64,000 nucleotides of DNA from Nitratireductor sp. (GTDB taxonomy: Bacteria > Pseudomonadota > Alphaproteobacteria > Rhizobiales > Rhizobiaceae). The position numbers and the translations under genes are program-made. Positions 7,904 through 16,517 of this stretch are shown in pieces (the stretch's first letter is position 1; each line of letters opens with the position of its first letter). The notes under the pieces were generated by a model that saw nothing but the letters and a program-made list of their open reading frames with translations, was not told where the DNA came from and searched no databases. The stretch spans positions 148,314-212,313 of the forward strand of contig JAFMHL010000001.1 in NCBI GenBank assembly GCA_017854535.1, in the 5' to 3' direction.

Positions 7904-8692
7904 TTATTCAGTGATACATATTGCAGACATTTGCCGACCGTAATCTGGTTCAGCGCGATGGGTTTTTCTTCGGTATGAATAAAACAAGTCTTCATCACGA
8001 TAGGTGCAGTGGCCTGTCCAGCTTGCCGTTATACCAAAATTGTTGAGGCGATTGACGATATAGCCAGGAAGGTCAAACTGAGCATGATCGGGTTTCGATG
8101 ATGCGATCAACCATTGGCTATTTTCGCTGTCTAAAGACAATAGACGGTCCACGAATTCTGGCCCGACTTCGTAGCTATCTTGACTTATAGTGGGACCAAG
8201 CACAGCTACAATGTCCGACTTTTTAGAGCCAAGGCTTTGCATCGCATTTACAGTGCTTTCCAGGATACCGCCAACTGCTCCCTGCCAACCAGCATGAGAT
8301 GCCCCAACAATGCCTGCTTTGGCATCAGCAAAAAGAACCGGACCACAGTCTGCTGTTAGAATGCCGGCGATGAAACCAGGCGTTTTGGTTACAACAGCAT
8401 CTGCCTTGGGACGCTCTCCAGAAAAAGGCCCGTCCACAATAACCACATCAGGCGAATGGATTTGGTAAGGCGTTATCAAACGCTCTGGAGAAACGGTAAA
8501 ATGGGCAGCAACTCTTGCACGGTTTTCGGCGATTTTATCAGCATCATCATCTGACCCAATGCCGACATTCAAGCCTTTATAAATGCCGCCTGAAACACCG
8601 CCGGCGCGGGTAAAGAAACCATGTTTAATAGATTGATCAAGATTGAGATAGGGGGACTGAACGGGCGCAGGCTTATTGTTTGGGCTGGTCAT
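7904..8692 (-). CDS. pgeF: Peptidoglycan editing factor / purine nucleoside phosphorylase (YfiH family)
   Basis: The product is 262 aa from the ATG at 8692. The frame is open upstream to 8923, but that part overlaps the methyltransferase gene and does not look like family sequence. Family marks are H-G-F-F-T-R-x-G-G-V-S, the H-S-P-D-V histidine, T-A-D-C-G-P-V-L-F, and the A-S-H-A-G-W-Q-G motif with His. These Cys/His residues form the metal site of the laccase-domain (DUF152) fold. Proteins of this family act on purine nucleosides and, in E. coli, prevent misincorporation in peptidoglycan precursors. No strong ribosome binding site precedes the start, so translation may depend on the upstream gene. 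Confidence 0.9.
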   Translation of the reverse strand: MTSPNNKPAPVQSPYLNLDQSIKHGFFTRAGGVSGGIYKGLNVGIGSDDDADKIAENRARVAAHFTVSPERLITPYQIHSPDVVIVDGPFSGERPKADAVVTKTPGFIAGILTADCGPVLFADAKAGIVGASHAGWQGAVGGILESTVNAMQSLGSKKSDIVAVLGPTISQDSYEVGPEFVDRLLSLDSENSQWLIASSKPDHAQFDLPGYIVNRLNNFGITASWTGHCTYRDEDLFYSYRRKTHRAEPDYGRQMSAICITE

Positions 8693-8759
8693 CTTGCTTC
8701 GTTCAACGGCTGTTTCGGTTGTATGATCGTGTCTTTGACCTTTGATCAAGTCAAGCGTC

Positions 8760-9872
8760 TTATTGCTCTGACGTTTCGAATCCAGCGGGTTTAATATCGC
8801 TGGAGGCAATAGCCGTAACTTTGAAAAGGGTTCCCATCTGGTCGGGCGCTGCAAGGCGTTCGACCTCAGAGCGAATTCTGTTTTGATCAGCTTCGTCTTT
8901 TCCCCGTCCAAGATTACCAGCACGTTCCAGTAGACCCAGATTTAACAAGAATTCACCTTGGGTGGCTGTATGAACAGACTGCAAACCTGCCGCTTGTGCA
9001 GCTGTTGCTAGAGGTTGGAAATCAACATGAGACGTTAGATCATGTTCCCCGGGAGCAGCCAACGGGTCTGCGTAAGCGTGCTGTGCCATGGCTTGAAATG
9101 TATCCCCAAAGCCTGAGACCAGATGCCCATAGTCTACAATGAGAGCGGCGCCTGAGTGGTTGTTGATCTGTTCAGCAAGTGTTTGCATGATGGCTTCGCG
9201 GGCAGGGGCGTGCTCGAAAATGGCTCCTTCGGGTTCATCGGCAGCATTTGCAGGTAGTTGCGACGTTTCGATTTGATTTGCCAATGCCATTTTTTGCAGG
9301 GTGTTATCTGGCGATAGGCCAATGCCGATCTCATGCCATCCCGATTGTTTTTTCACATATTGGCGAAACGGGACAACGTCAAAGAACTCATTGGCAACGA
9401 AGATCACCGGCATTTGAGGCAGTTTATTGATGTCGATTTCCCATTTGATTTTTCCGCTTTCGACAAGATCCTTTGGAAGTTTTGATTTTTGGATCTTTTG
9501 CAATGCGTCGCTGGTTTCAACGAGGACAACTTGTGCTGCATTCATGAATTCAGAATTGTTTTTCGTTGCCCGCAGAAGGTCTTGCATTAAAGTGCCTTTG
9601 CCGGGGCCTAGTTCTGCAAGGCAAAAGGGCGATGGTTTGCCCAGCTGTTGCCAGGTAGTGATGCACCAGATGCCGATTAGTTCTCCAAACATCTGGCTCA
9701 CTTCAGGGGCTGTAATGAAATCACCTTGGCGACCAATTGCCTCTTGGGTTTTATAATAGCCATGTTCAGGATCAGCCATGCATATATGCATGTATTCAGC
9801 GATAGAGATCGGCCCATTGAGGGCAATGATATGTTTGATCTTATCGAGCAGGGTTTTTGCAGGCATCTTCAT
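8760..9872 (-). CDS. Class I SAM-dependent methyltransferase, MidA/NDUFAF7 family
   Basis: This is a 370-aa soluble enzyme of the COG1565 family. The N-terminus has I-A-E-Y-M and D-P-E-H-G-Y-Y, then the family hallmark G-D-F-I-T-A-P-E-V-S-Q-M-F-G-E. The SAM-binding loop reads A-E-L-G-P-G-K-G-T-L-M-Q-D. Mitochondrial homologues (NDUFAF7) dimethylate an arginine of a complex I subunit. The bacterial substrate is less certain, but complex I is a reasonable guess. Its start lies about 3 bp from the stop of lgt, so the two are coupled. A second Met two codons in (9866) is an alternative start. Confidence 0.9.
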   Translation of the reverse strand: MKMPAKTLLDKIKHIIALNGPISIAEYMHICMADPEHGYYKTQEAIGRQGDFITAPEVSQMFGELIGIWCITTWQQLGKPSPFCLAELGPGKGTLMQDLLRATKNNSEFMNAAQVVLVETSDALQKIQKSKLPKDLVESGKIKWEIDINKLPQMPVIFVANEFFDVVPFRQYVKKQSGWHEIGIGLSPDNTLQKMALANQIETSQLPANAADEPEGAIFEHAPAREAIMQTLAEQINNHSGAALIVDYGHLVSGFGDTFQAMAQHAYADPLAAPGEHDLTSHVDFQPLATAAQAAGLQSVHTATQGEFLLNLGLLERAGNLGRGKDEADQNRIRSEVERLAAPDQMGTLFKVTAIASSDIKPAGFETSEQ

Positions 9873-9875
9873 ATC

Positions 9876-10724
9876 TTAGGATTGAACCGAGTTTGATGCC
9901 CGTGTCTTGGATGAGACCATGCTCCAAATGCCAATTAACAAAATTGGCAAGGATAAAACCATACCCATGGTGAGCCAATTACCAGCAAGATATCCGATTT
10001 GTTCGTCTGGCAGTCGGACGGATTCTACCATGATGCGTGCAATGGCGTAGCCTGCCAGAAAAGCGCCAGCGACAAATCCTGGCTGTTTCAATTTGAAAAA
10101 ACGATGGGTGAGCAATCGAAGAACAAAGAAGAGAACCAAGCCTTCTAAAATACCCTCGTAAAGCTGGCTTGGATGGCGGGCGATATCGTCACCCGTGATA
10201 GGGAATATAACACCCCAGGGCAGATCAGTCGGTTTGCCGAAAAGCTCCTGATTGATGAAATTGGCAATGCGTCCAAGGAAAACGCCGATGGTTGCGCTTG
10301 GTCCTATGATATCGAAGAGATGAAAAACGGAAAAGCCGCGCGAGCGCGCAAACAGAATCATTGCAAGGATACAACCACCAAGGCCGCCGTGAAAACTCAT
10401 GCCGCCTTTCCAAAGCATGGCAATTTGCAACGGGTTTTCAATGTAGCTGGCAAAGTCATAAAACAACACATAGCCAAGGCGGCCGCCAAGAATAATTCCA
10501 ATGACGGCCCACATTAAGAAATCGTCCAGATCAACAGGTTTTATGGGTGCGTCGCCGGACCAAAGAGACGGTGTTGAAACAAGACGTTTTGCATACCAAA
10601 GGGCAAATAATATTCCGACAATATAGGCAACGCCATACCAATGGATTTGCAATGGGCCTAGGGAAAGCATCACAGGATCGATGTTTGGAAACGCAATAGC
10701 TGAAAATGGAATATGGGTGAGCAT
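9876..10724 (-). CDS. lgt: Phosphatidylglycerol-prolipoprotein diacylglyceryl transferase
   Basis: This 282-aa inner-membrane enzyme transfers diacylglycerol from phosphatidylglycerol to the lipobox Cys of prolipoproteins. About seven hydrophobic segments are visible. Diagnostic stretches are I-H-W-Y-G at the start, [10 protein letters not shown] with the conserved His in the loop, [13 protein letters not shown], and H-P-S-Q-L-Y-E near the C-terminal third. It is first in a leftward run with the methyltransferase, pgeF and the M24 hydrolase. A substrate could be the lipoprotein encoded at 5997-6623, among many others. Confidence 0.97.
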   Translation of the reverse strand: MLTHIPFSAIAFPNIDPVMLSLGPLQIHWYGVAYIVGILFALWYAKRLVSTPSLWSGDAPIKPVDLDDFLMWAVIGIILGGRLGYVLFYDFASYIENPLQIAMLWKGGMSFHGGLGGCILAMILFARSRGFSVFHLFDIIGPSATIGVFLGRIANFINQELFGKPTDLPWGVIFPITGDDIARHPSQLYEGILEGLVLFFVLRLLTHRFFKLKQPGFVAGAFLAGYAIARIMVESVRLPDEQIGYLAGNWLTMGMVLSLPILLIGIWSMVSSKTRASNSVQS

Positions 10725-10908
10725 TGTCTACCTTTGTATATTTGCCATCTAGCGGTACTTTAGAGATGCGATTTTCGCAAGGAGGTTAAGCATCAACTTG
10801 TTTAATGGATGGCCTTCATGAGTGTGATTACGATTTGTAAATAAGTTGAATTATTGGGGTGGGAGTACTACTTATTTGTTAGACAGTAATCCCGAAGGAG
10901 GCATGAAT

Positions 10909-11223
10909 ATGTCAGATGGCCCAAACCGCGTATTTGATGAATTTGCAAAACTGATGACAGATGCTGCTGGCGTTGCCCAAGGGATGCGCAAAGAGGCAGA
11001 AACTGCTTTCAAGAGCCAAGGTGAGCGGTGGATGAATTCGCTTGATTTGGTGAAGCGTGATGATTTTGACGCCGTGCGCGAAATGGCTGCTAATGCCCGC
11101 GACGAGAATGATAAATTGCATGCCCTTGTCGCAAAACTGGAAGTGCGTATTTCTGCTTTGGAAGGCGGCGCAAAGCCAGCAAAAAAGGCAACTGCCAAAG
11201 CTGCGCCTAAATCCAAGAGCTGA
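10909..11223 (+). CDS. UbiK-like accessory factor (BMFP family)
   Basis: The 104-aa protein starts M-S-D-G-P-N-R-V-F-D-E-F-A-K. It has an amphipathic N-terminal helix, then a predicted coiled coil (about 50-85) with R-D-D-F-D-A-V-R-E-M and L-E-x-R-I-x-A-L-E, then an Ala/Lys-rich tail. This is the BMFP / UbiK pattern; E. coli UbiK promotes aerobic ubiquinone synthesis and binds lipids. GAAGGAG at 10894-10900 sits 8 bp from the ATG at 10909, which is preferred over the ATG at 10903. It is divergent from lgt. Confidence 0.85.
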   Translation: MSDGPNRVFDEFAKLMTDAAGVAQGMRKEAETAFKSQGERWMNSLDLVKRDDFDAVREMAANARDENDKLHALVAKLEVRISALEGGAKPAKKATAKAAPKSKS

Positions 11224-11296
11224 TTTTCTGAAAATTTGATGATCTTCAGAAAAAAATCTGCCCGATTTATCCACAGGCCAAAAACTTCAAAAAAGT

Positions 11297-11429
11297 GAGT
11301 CAGAAGAATCTGTTAGCGAATCTTCTGAACATCTTGATTCCGCTCTCGTCCACAGATTCGGTAAGCAGATTGCTTAATTTGTCTGGCGAGGAGGACTTTC
11401 CACTCTACACTAACCCTATGATTTGATTC
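11297..11429. other. Cluster of six GANTC sites
   Basis: GANTC, the CcrM methylation site of Alphaproteobacteria, occurs at 11297, 11306, 11318, 11336, 11355 and 11425 in the 354-bp gap between the UbiK-like gene and the YbjN gene. About one site per 256 bp is expected in random sequence, so this density is unusual. Clusters in promoters are known to link transcription to the cell cycle through CcrM and GcrA. Apart from this cluster I see no gene in 11224-11577. Confidence 0.6.
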
Positions 11430-11577
11430 GCGGCGGACCTGAGTACTTCAAAGAATTGAAGGTTAGGAAAAAGCGATTGAGCTGGTGACTTGCCCATTAA
11501 ATACGAGGAACTGTCCTTCTTGGACAAGCTGGCTGTGGCAAGTTGGTGTGAAATTTAGAGTGCGGAGTGCAGGGCAT

Positions 11578-12075
11578 ATGAGCCTTATGGAATTAGACAT
11601 AGAACGCGACACCAATCCGGTGGATCTTATCGAACAGGTTGCTTCAATTAATGATTGGCAATTTGAGCGCACCAATAATGAAATCAGCATGAGTGTTGGT
11701 GGCGTTTGGTCCGACTATGATGTGTCCCTTTCATGGATGGAAGACTTTGAAGCCTTGCATTTGGCTTGTGCGTTTGATCTGAAAATTACCGAGAACCGTA
11801 TCAATGAAGCGGTTCAGTTGATCGCAAGAATTAACGAGCAATTGCTCATTGGTCATTTTGATCTGTGGCGTGAAGATGGCTCTGTTATGTTCCGTCACTC
11901 GCTCTTGCTTAATGGTGGTGCGGACCCGAACGCCGAGCAGTTGGAGTGTTTGATGACCAGTGCGCTGGAAGCATGCGAGCGTTATTATCAGGCATTTCAG
12001 TTTGTTGTATGGGCTGGTAAATCAAGCAAGGAAGCACTGGATGCTGTGTTGTTTGAAACCCACGGCAATGCGTAA
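11578..12075 (+). CDS. YbjN domain-containing protein
   Basis: The product is 165 aa from the ATG at 11578. The frame opens earlier at 11485, but that part does not resemble the family. The core has P-V-D-L-I-E-Q-V-A, then W-x-F-E-R, V-G-G-V-W-S-D-Y-D-V-S-L-S-W and F-D-L-W-R-E-D-G-S-V-M-F-R-H. These match YbjN / DUF1790 proteins, which share a fold with type III secretion chaperones. Their role is not established. It is the first gene of a rightward run with proC and the CsaA-like gene and lies downstream of the GANTC cluster, so cell-cycle control is possible. Confidence 0.88.
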   Translation: MSLMELDIERDTNPVDLIEQVASINDWQFERTNNEISMSVGGVWSDYDVSLSWMEDFEALHLACAFDLKITENRINEAVQLIARINEQLLIGHFDLWREDGSVMFRHSLLLNGGADPNAEQLECLMTSALEACERYYQAFQFVVWAGKSSKEALDAVLFETHGNA

Positions 12076-12110
12076 AACGTTTACGAGATAAACCCCAAAT
12101 TCGGGTTGAT

Positions 12111-12938
12111 ATGATGGCCGCTCAAACTTCGATTTCTGTCTGTCTCATTGGCGCTGGTAATATGGGTGGTGCCATGTTGGCTGGCTGGCTGGAAGGCGGC
12201 TTGTTGCCAAAGCAGGTTACAGTTGTTGACCCGTCCCCGCGTGAGGACATCACTAAGAAATTTACCGCTCTTGGCGTTTCCATTCAGTCGGCTCCGCCTT
12301 CAGGTTACCAACCGGATGTCTTGATCATCGCGGTTAAACCACAAATGATGGACAAGGTTTTACCCGGTTTGGCCTCAATGATTGGAAGTAATACGGTAAG
12401 CGTCAGTGTTGCTGCTGGAACGACTATTGCTACTATCGAAAAACATCTTGGTCAATCATCCATTGTTCGCGCTATGCCCAATACGCCAGCGCTCTTGCGC
12501 CGTGGCATAACTGTAGGCTGCCCGAATGATCATGTGACTGACCAACAACGTCAAAATGTCAGCAAGCTTCTTGCTGCTATTGGCAAAGTTGAATGGGTGG
12601 ATAGCGAAGGTCAAATTGATGCGGTTACGGCTGTTTCAGGCAGTGGACCCGCCTATGTATTCCATCTGGCGGAGGCTATGGCTGCCGCTGGTATCGCTCA
12701 AGGCCTTTCGCCTGAACTTGCTAACAAGCTGGCGCGTGAAACGATCGCCGGGGCAGGAGAAATGCTATCTCAATTGCCGGACGATGCATCCACTTTGCGT
12801 GAGAATGTGACATCCCCTAATGGCACAACTGCCGCCGCTTTGGCTGTCATGATGAGCGAACGGGGCCTGATGGATTTGATGGCGCGGGCCATTGAAGCGG
12901 CTTATAAACGCTCTCAAGAACTTGCCAAGAACGCCTAA
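12111..12938 (+). CDS. proC: Pyrroline-5-carboxylate reductase
   Basis: This 275-aa enzyme carries out the last step of proline synthesis, NAD(P)H-dependent reduction of pyrroline-5-carboxylate. The N-terminal Rossmann motif reads [12 protein letters not shown]. The signature [16 protein letters not shown] lies near residue 175. A further family mark is [12 protein letters not shown] near the C-terminus. It starts 35 bp after the ybjN-type gene and ends 14 bp before the CsaA-like gene, which fits one operon. Confidence 0.96.
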   Translation: MMAAQTSISVCLIGAGNMGGAMLAGWLEGGLLPKQVTVVDPSPREDITKKFTALGVSIQSAPPSGYQPDVLIIAVKPQMMDKVLPGLASMIGSNTVSVSVAAGTTIATIEKHLGQSSIVRAMPNTPALLRRGITVGCPNDHVTDQQRQNVSKLLAAIGKVEWVDSEGQIDAVTAVSGSGPAYVFHLAEAMAAAGIAQGLSPELANKLARETIAGAGEMLSQLPDDASTLRENVTSPNGTTAAALAVMMSERGLMDLMARAIEAAYKRSQELAKNA

Positions 12939-12952
12939 TATCGAGGACGCAT

Positions 12953-13300
12953 ATGAGCGATACAGATTTGATCGGGATAGATGACTTCTTGAAAGTTGAT
13001 ATTCGTGTTGGAACGATTGTCGAAGCTGAACCCTTTCCAGAGGCTCGCAAACCAGCCATTAAGTTGAAAGTAGATTTTGGCGAAGCAATCGGCATCAAGC
13101 GGAGCTCTGCGCAAATTACAGTTCACTACAAGCCAGAAGAGTTAATTGGCAAACAAGTGATGGCAGTCGTGAATTTCCCGCCTCGCCAGATTGGGCCTGT
13201 CATGTCAGAAATCCTAGTCTTGGGATTTCCAGATGATCAAGGTGCGGTCGTTCTTGTTTCACCAGATTTGAACATCCCAAATGGCGGACGTTTGCATTAA
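12953..13300 (+). CDS. csaA: tRNA-binding domain protein, CsaA-like
   Basis: This is a 115-aa single-domain protein with the oligonucleotide-binding fold of the EMAP-II / MetRS-C type. The family pattern is [16 protein letters not shown], then [10 protein letters not shown], then [10 protein letters not shown] and V-L-G-F at the C-terminal end, with a final P-N-G-G-R-L-H. Homologues called CsaA bind tRNA and have been proposed as secretion chaperones. Last gene of the proC run, ending 10 bp before the convergent kinase gene. Confidence 0.9.
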   Translation: MSDTDLIGIDDFLKVDIRVGTIVEAEPFPEARKPAIKLKVDFGEAIGIKRSSAQITVHYKPEELIGKQVMAVVNFPPRQIGPVMSEILVLGFPDDQGAVVLVSPDLNIPNGGRLH

Positions 13301-13310
13301 AACATAGTGA

Positions 13311-14708
13311 TCAATGGGGCAGGCGGGCCGTTGCTCTAAGGCCGCCCATGGGGCTCTTTTCCAAAGTGATATCGCCTCCATGCAGCCGAGCTATATCTCT
13401 TGCTATTGAAAGTCCAAGGCCTGTTCCAGCCTCGTCCTGATTACGTGCTTCATCAAGGCGGATAAAAGGCCTGAAAACTTCTTCCATTTTTGAAAGCGGG
13501 ATACCGGGGCCGTTATCATCGACCAAAATCTGAATGTCCTGACCATCATCTTCAACGCTGACTGCCACCGATTTGGCGTGTCTGAATGCATTTGTAACCA
13601 GATTACCGACCAATCTTGATAGAGCGTTAGGCCGGCCTCGTAACGTTAATTCTGGTTCGCAGTTAATTTTATATTTGCGGTTTTTCAGTTTGGCTTCATT
13701 GGTGTGGCGTGAAATCAATTGCAGCAGGTTTACTTCTTCGACTTCTTCACCCGCTTCGCCTTTGGCAAAATCGAGATAGCCTTGTAACATGCGCTGCATT
13801 TCATCTATGTCGAGTTGCAGCTCTTCTGTTTCAGGCATGTCGCCAGCCAAAGCGACCTGAAGTTTAAAGCGTGTCAGGATAGTGCGCAGGTCATGGCTCA
13901 CCCCAGTTAGCATGGCTGTACGCTGGCGAATTTGTCGGTCAATACGTTCGCGCATTTCAAGGAATGCCAGTCCTGCCTTACGCACTTCACGCGCGCCTCT
14001 GATTTGGAAATTCACCGGAAGGTCGCGACCTTTACCAAATAGTTCTGCTGCATCGGCCAATTGTTGGATCGGTCTGATTTGATTGCGCAAAAAGAAGATG
14101 GAAATCATGATCAGAAATAGGGACGCGCCCATCATCCAAAGAAGGAAGATATGAGAATTTGATGCATAGGCCTGACTGCGTTTTGCATAAACCCGCAGAA
14201 CTTTGTCCGGATTTTCGATACGTATCCTGATTTCAACCAAGTCCGAGTCGCCAACCGTATCGATCCAGAATGGTCGCCCGATCTGCGTGGTTATTTCTTC
14301 CTGCAGAATATCATCGAGAATAGAAAAGAACGGCTTATTGGTTGCCGGAGGAAATGGATCAGGTGGCAAGATTGCGATATTCAAGCGCAGCCGTTCACGG
14401 GCAATCCTTATGATATCCGCATAATCATCTTGTTGCGGATAAGTCTCGATCACATCTATGATGCTTGAAATATCTGCAGTCACAGCCGTTGAAAGACGTT
14501 GCGTGACCGTTTGCCAGTGGCGCTCCATGAAAATATAGGCGACGATGGATTGTAAAAGCACCATCGGCACAATGATGATCAATAGAGAGCGTGCATAAAG
14601 CCCGGTCGGCATCTTCCGTCCAAGCCAGCGCGAAATGCGGCCAATAGGGCTCCTTCGCCAAAGGCGATAGGCATAAGTTGAGCGGATTGTGGGCAGTTGA
14701 ACTTTCAT
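13311..14708 (-). CDS. Sensor histidine kinase, EnvZ-like
   Basis: This is a 465-aa membrane kinase. A basic N-terminus precedes TM1 (about 40-60), a periplasmic domain (about 62-185) and TM2 (about 186-207). A HAMP linker follows with R-N-Q-I-R-P-I-Q-Q-L-A-D-A-A. The phosphoacceptor box G-V-S-H-D-L-R-T places His at about 272. The ATPase has N-L-V-T-N-A-F-R-H-A, V-D-D-N-G-P-G-I and G-L-G-L-S-I-A. The layout is that of EnvZ. It probably pairs with the OmpR-type regulator at 15061-15792, which lies upstream on the same strand across a 352-bp gap, so it may have its own promoter. The signal is unknown. Confidence 0.92.
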   Translation of the reverse strand: MKVQLPTIRSTYAYRLWRRSPIGRISRWLGRKMPTGLYARSLLIIIVPMVLLQSIVAYIFMERHWQTVTQRLSTAVTADISSIIDVIETYPQQDDYADIIRIARERLRLNIAILPPDPFPPATNKPFFSILDDILQEEITTQIGRPFWIDTVGDSDLVEIRIRIENPDKVLRVYAKRSQAYASNSHIFLLWMMGASLFLIMISIFFLRNQIRPIQQLADAAELFGKGRDLPVNFQIRGAREVRKAGLAFLEMRERIDRQIRQRTAMLTGVSHDLRTILTRFKLQVALAGDMPETEELQLDIDEMQRMLQGYLDFAKGEAGEEVEEVNLLQLISRHTNEAKLKNRKYKINCEPELTLRGRPNALSRLVGNLVTNAFRHAKSVAVSVEDDGQDIQILVDDNGPGIPLSKMEEVFRPFIRLDEARNQDEAGTGLGLSIARDIARLHGGDITLEKSPMGGLRATARLPH

Positions 14709-14713
14709 GACAA

Positions 14714-14744
14714 GGGTCGGGACTCAATTGGGAGGTCGATTTTG
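14714..14744 (+). repeat. 31-bp dispersed repeat, copy 1 (left arm of inverted pair)
   Basis: The core ACTCAATTGGGAG lies in a longer match starting GGGTC and ending ATTTTG. The same sequence occurs inverted at 14947-14977 and again, more diverged, at 21625-21658. It lies 6 bp upstream of the kinase start codon. With copy 2 it bounds a 264-bp stretch that contains no gene. Confidence 0.6.
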
Positions 14745-14946
14745 TGGAAGACAATTTGTTTGACAGTTAGGCGTAAAGTCGCAGGAAACCTTTCGGTTTT
14801 CAAGGGTTTACAACAATGCTGACGATCAAATTGGCCACACCGCTTGCGGCGCTGCTAAACGGAAAAACTACTGCGTCAACGCTCTTAACCATGGGATAAA
14901 CCATGCTTTGCGAGCGTTTCCTAGGATTTTTACTGTTTATCAAGCG

Positions 14947-14977
14947 CAAAATTGATCTCCCAATTGAGTACAGACCC
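14947..14977 (-). repeat. 31-bp dispersed repeat, copy 2 (right arm of inverted pair)
   Basis: On the minus strand this reads GGGTC, then TACTCAATTGGGAGATC, then ATTTTG. It matches copy 1 at about 26 of 31 positions. The pair frames 14745-14946, which has no plausible ORF. The arrangement resembles a MITE-like or mosaic intergenic element, though no clear target duplication is seen. The rest of 14978-15060 holds no feature. Confidence 0.6.
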
Positions 14978-15060
14978 TAATCATTTGCCCCAAAACAGCG
15001 TTTCTGTCGACAGGTGCATTTGACGAAAATCAATGTTGCACAGACTCGCTTGTCTTTTTC

Positions 15061-15792
15061 TTACGCCAAGAACAGTTTGTAGCCAATGCCACGCACGGTC
15101 TGAAGCCATTTCGGATCACCGGGGTCGTCTTCGATTTTGCGGCGTAGGCGGTTGATCTGCACGTCAATTTTGCGTTCGCCGGCATCGCTTTCGTCTCCGA
15201 GCAACTCAAAACGGGCGACAGTTTCCCCTGCTTTGCTGGCAAAGATGACCATAATTTCCTGTTCGCGTTCGGTTAGACGGACCGGCTCTCCATCGCGTTT
15301 TAGTTCACGCTTTTTAACCGAGAACTGGAAGGGTCCGAAGCTGATTTGCTCTATAATCGGGGTTTCAGGTTTTGCGGCACGTTTTAAAATATTATTGATC
15401 CGCAATAGTAATTCTCTTGGATCAAATGGCTTGGTTAAATAGTCGTCAGCTCCCGCTTCCAGTCCTTCAATCCTGTTGTCGGTTTCAGCAAGGGCTGTAA
15501 GCATTAACACTGGAACCTTACGACTTTCACCAATAGAGCGGGTTAGGCTGATGCCCGTCTCGCCCGGCATCATCACATCAACGATCAAGAGATCGAATTC
15601 CAAACCTTCCAAATGATTTCGGGCTTCTTGGGCATCGGCTGCCATGGTCACTCGATAACCATGCTCGGTTAAATAGCGTTTGATCAATTCACGGATACGC
15701 CTGTCATCATCAATGACCAGTAGATGGGGAGCATCATCCATCAGTTCAGGTTTGCTTTTAGCCAAAATATTGGGGCTTTCCTGTGTTGGCAT
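15061..15792 (-). CDS. petR: OmpR-family response regulator, PetR-like
   Basis: The 243-aa protein has a receiver domain (about 22-135) with acidic pocket D-D-D, phosphoacceptor Asp in L-L-I-V-D-V-M-M-P-G (residue 72) and K in Y-L-T-K-P-F. A winged-helix DNA-binding domain (about 150-240) follows, with V-R-L-T-E-R-E-Q-E and V-R-G-I-G-Y-K-L. The start of the receiver (L-V-I-D-D-D-R-R-I-R-E-L) and the order ilvE / MarR / this gene recall PetR of Rhodobacter, where petP and petR affect cytochrome bc1 expression. That symbol is by resemblance and context only. It is 20 bp downstream of the MarR gene. Confidence 0.85.
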   Translation of the reverse strand: MPTQESPNILAKSKPELMDDAPHLLVIDDDRRIRELIKRYLTEHGYRVTMAADAQEARNHLEGLEFDLLIVDVMMPGETGISLTRSIGESRKVPVLMLTALAETDNRIEGLEAGADDYLTKPFDPRELLLRINNILKRAAKPETPIIEQISFGPFQFSVKKRELKRDGEPVRLTEREQEIMVIFASKAGETVARFELLGDESDAGERKIDVQINRLRRKIEDDPGDPKWLQTVRGIGYKLFLA

Positions 15793-15812
15793 TTACCCGT
15801 CTCCTTGGAATA

Positions 15813-16280
15813 TTATCTGTCTGGAACAATATCTGTCATTTGTCTGAGAAAATTTTTGATCGTTTCATCTTGGGCTTTGGATGACTGCTTTAGTGCGGCC
15901 TTGATGCGGCGGGACTGTGGCAAAGACAGGTTTAAAATCAACTCGCGCCCAGCTTTTGTGGGGTATAAATGTCGTTGCCTGCGATCGTGAGACCCTGCTT
16001 CTTGGTCGATATAACCAGCTTCAATTAATTGTTTCAGCACACGGGCGAGACTTTGCTTGGTTATGCCAAGAATGTCCAACAGCTCTGCCACGATCAATCC
16101 GGGTTTTCGATTTACAAAGAACAGAACCCGGTGATGGGCCCGGCCAAAACCAATGCCTTCCAAAATTCTGTCTGCATCAGCGGTGAATTCCTTGTAAGCA
16201 AAAAACAGCAACTCAATATGGTCTAGCTCTTCAATGTCAGACGCTGAAAGTGCAGCAAACTTGGGGGAGGGTTGTTTCAT
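15813..16280 (-). CDS. petP: MarR-family transcriptional regulator, PetP-like
   Basis: This 155-aa winged-helix regulator has a recognition region L-L-D-I-L-G-I-T-K-Q-S-L-A-R-V-L-K-Q-L, followed by the wing D-R-R-Q-R-H-L-Y-P-T, both typical of MarR. It is first in an operon with the OmpR-type regulator and divergent from ilvE. The same neighbourhood is found around petP in Rhodobacter and relatives. The intergenic region to ilvE (16281-16517) probably holds promoters for both directions, but no convincing operator was found. Confidence 0.85.
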   Translation of the reverse strand: MKQPSPKFAALSASDIEELDHIELLFFAYKEFTADADRILEGIGFGRAHHRVLFFVNRKPGLIVAELLDILGITKQSLARVLKQLIEAGYIDQEAGSHDRRQRHLYPTKAGRELILNLSLPQSRRIKAALKQSSKAQDETIKNFLRQMTDIVPDR

Positions 16281-16517
16281 GATGAAATGAATCCGGTATT
16301 GGGTTTTGCCAAGCTCTGTTTAATCGTTTTTCAAACCCTTACACAATTGCACTGATATGTCAGCCTTGTTGACTTATTTTCGTTGCGAACCTAGTTTTTG
16401 CCATTGTAAATCAGCCTCTTGTTTTTTTGTTCAAATCCGACAAAAGAGGCTAGAATAATTTTGGCTAAACCAGCGCCCAATTCCGTGGATGGATGCGCTC
16501 GCGACAGGAGAAATATT

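Noticed and set aside
8693..8923. N-terminal extension of pgeF
   Set aside because: The frame is open but overlaps the methyltransferase gene in another frame and has no family similarity, so the start at 8692 was used.
14425..14754. 109-aa minus-strand ORF at the kinase N-terminus
   Set aside because: It is out of frame with the kinase and its composition is that of a shadow frame. The kinase itself is well supported through this region.
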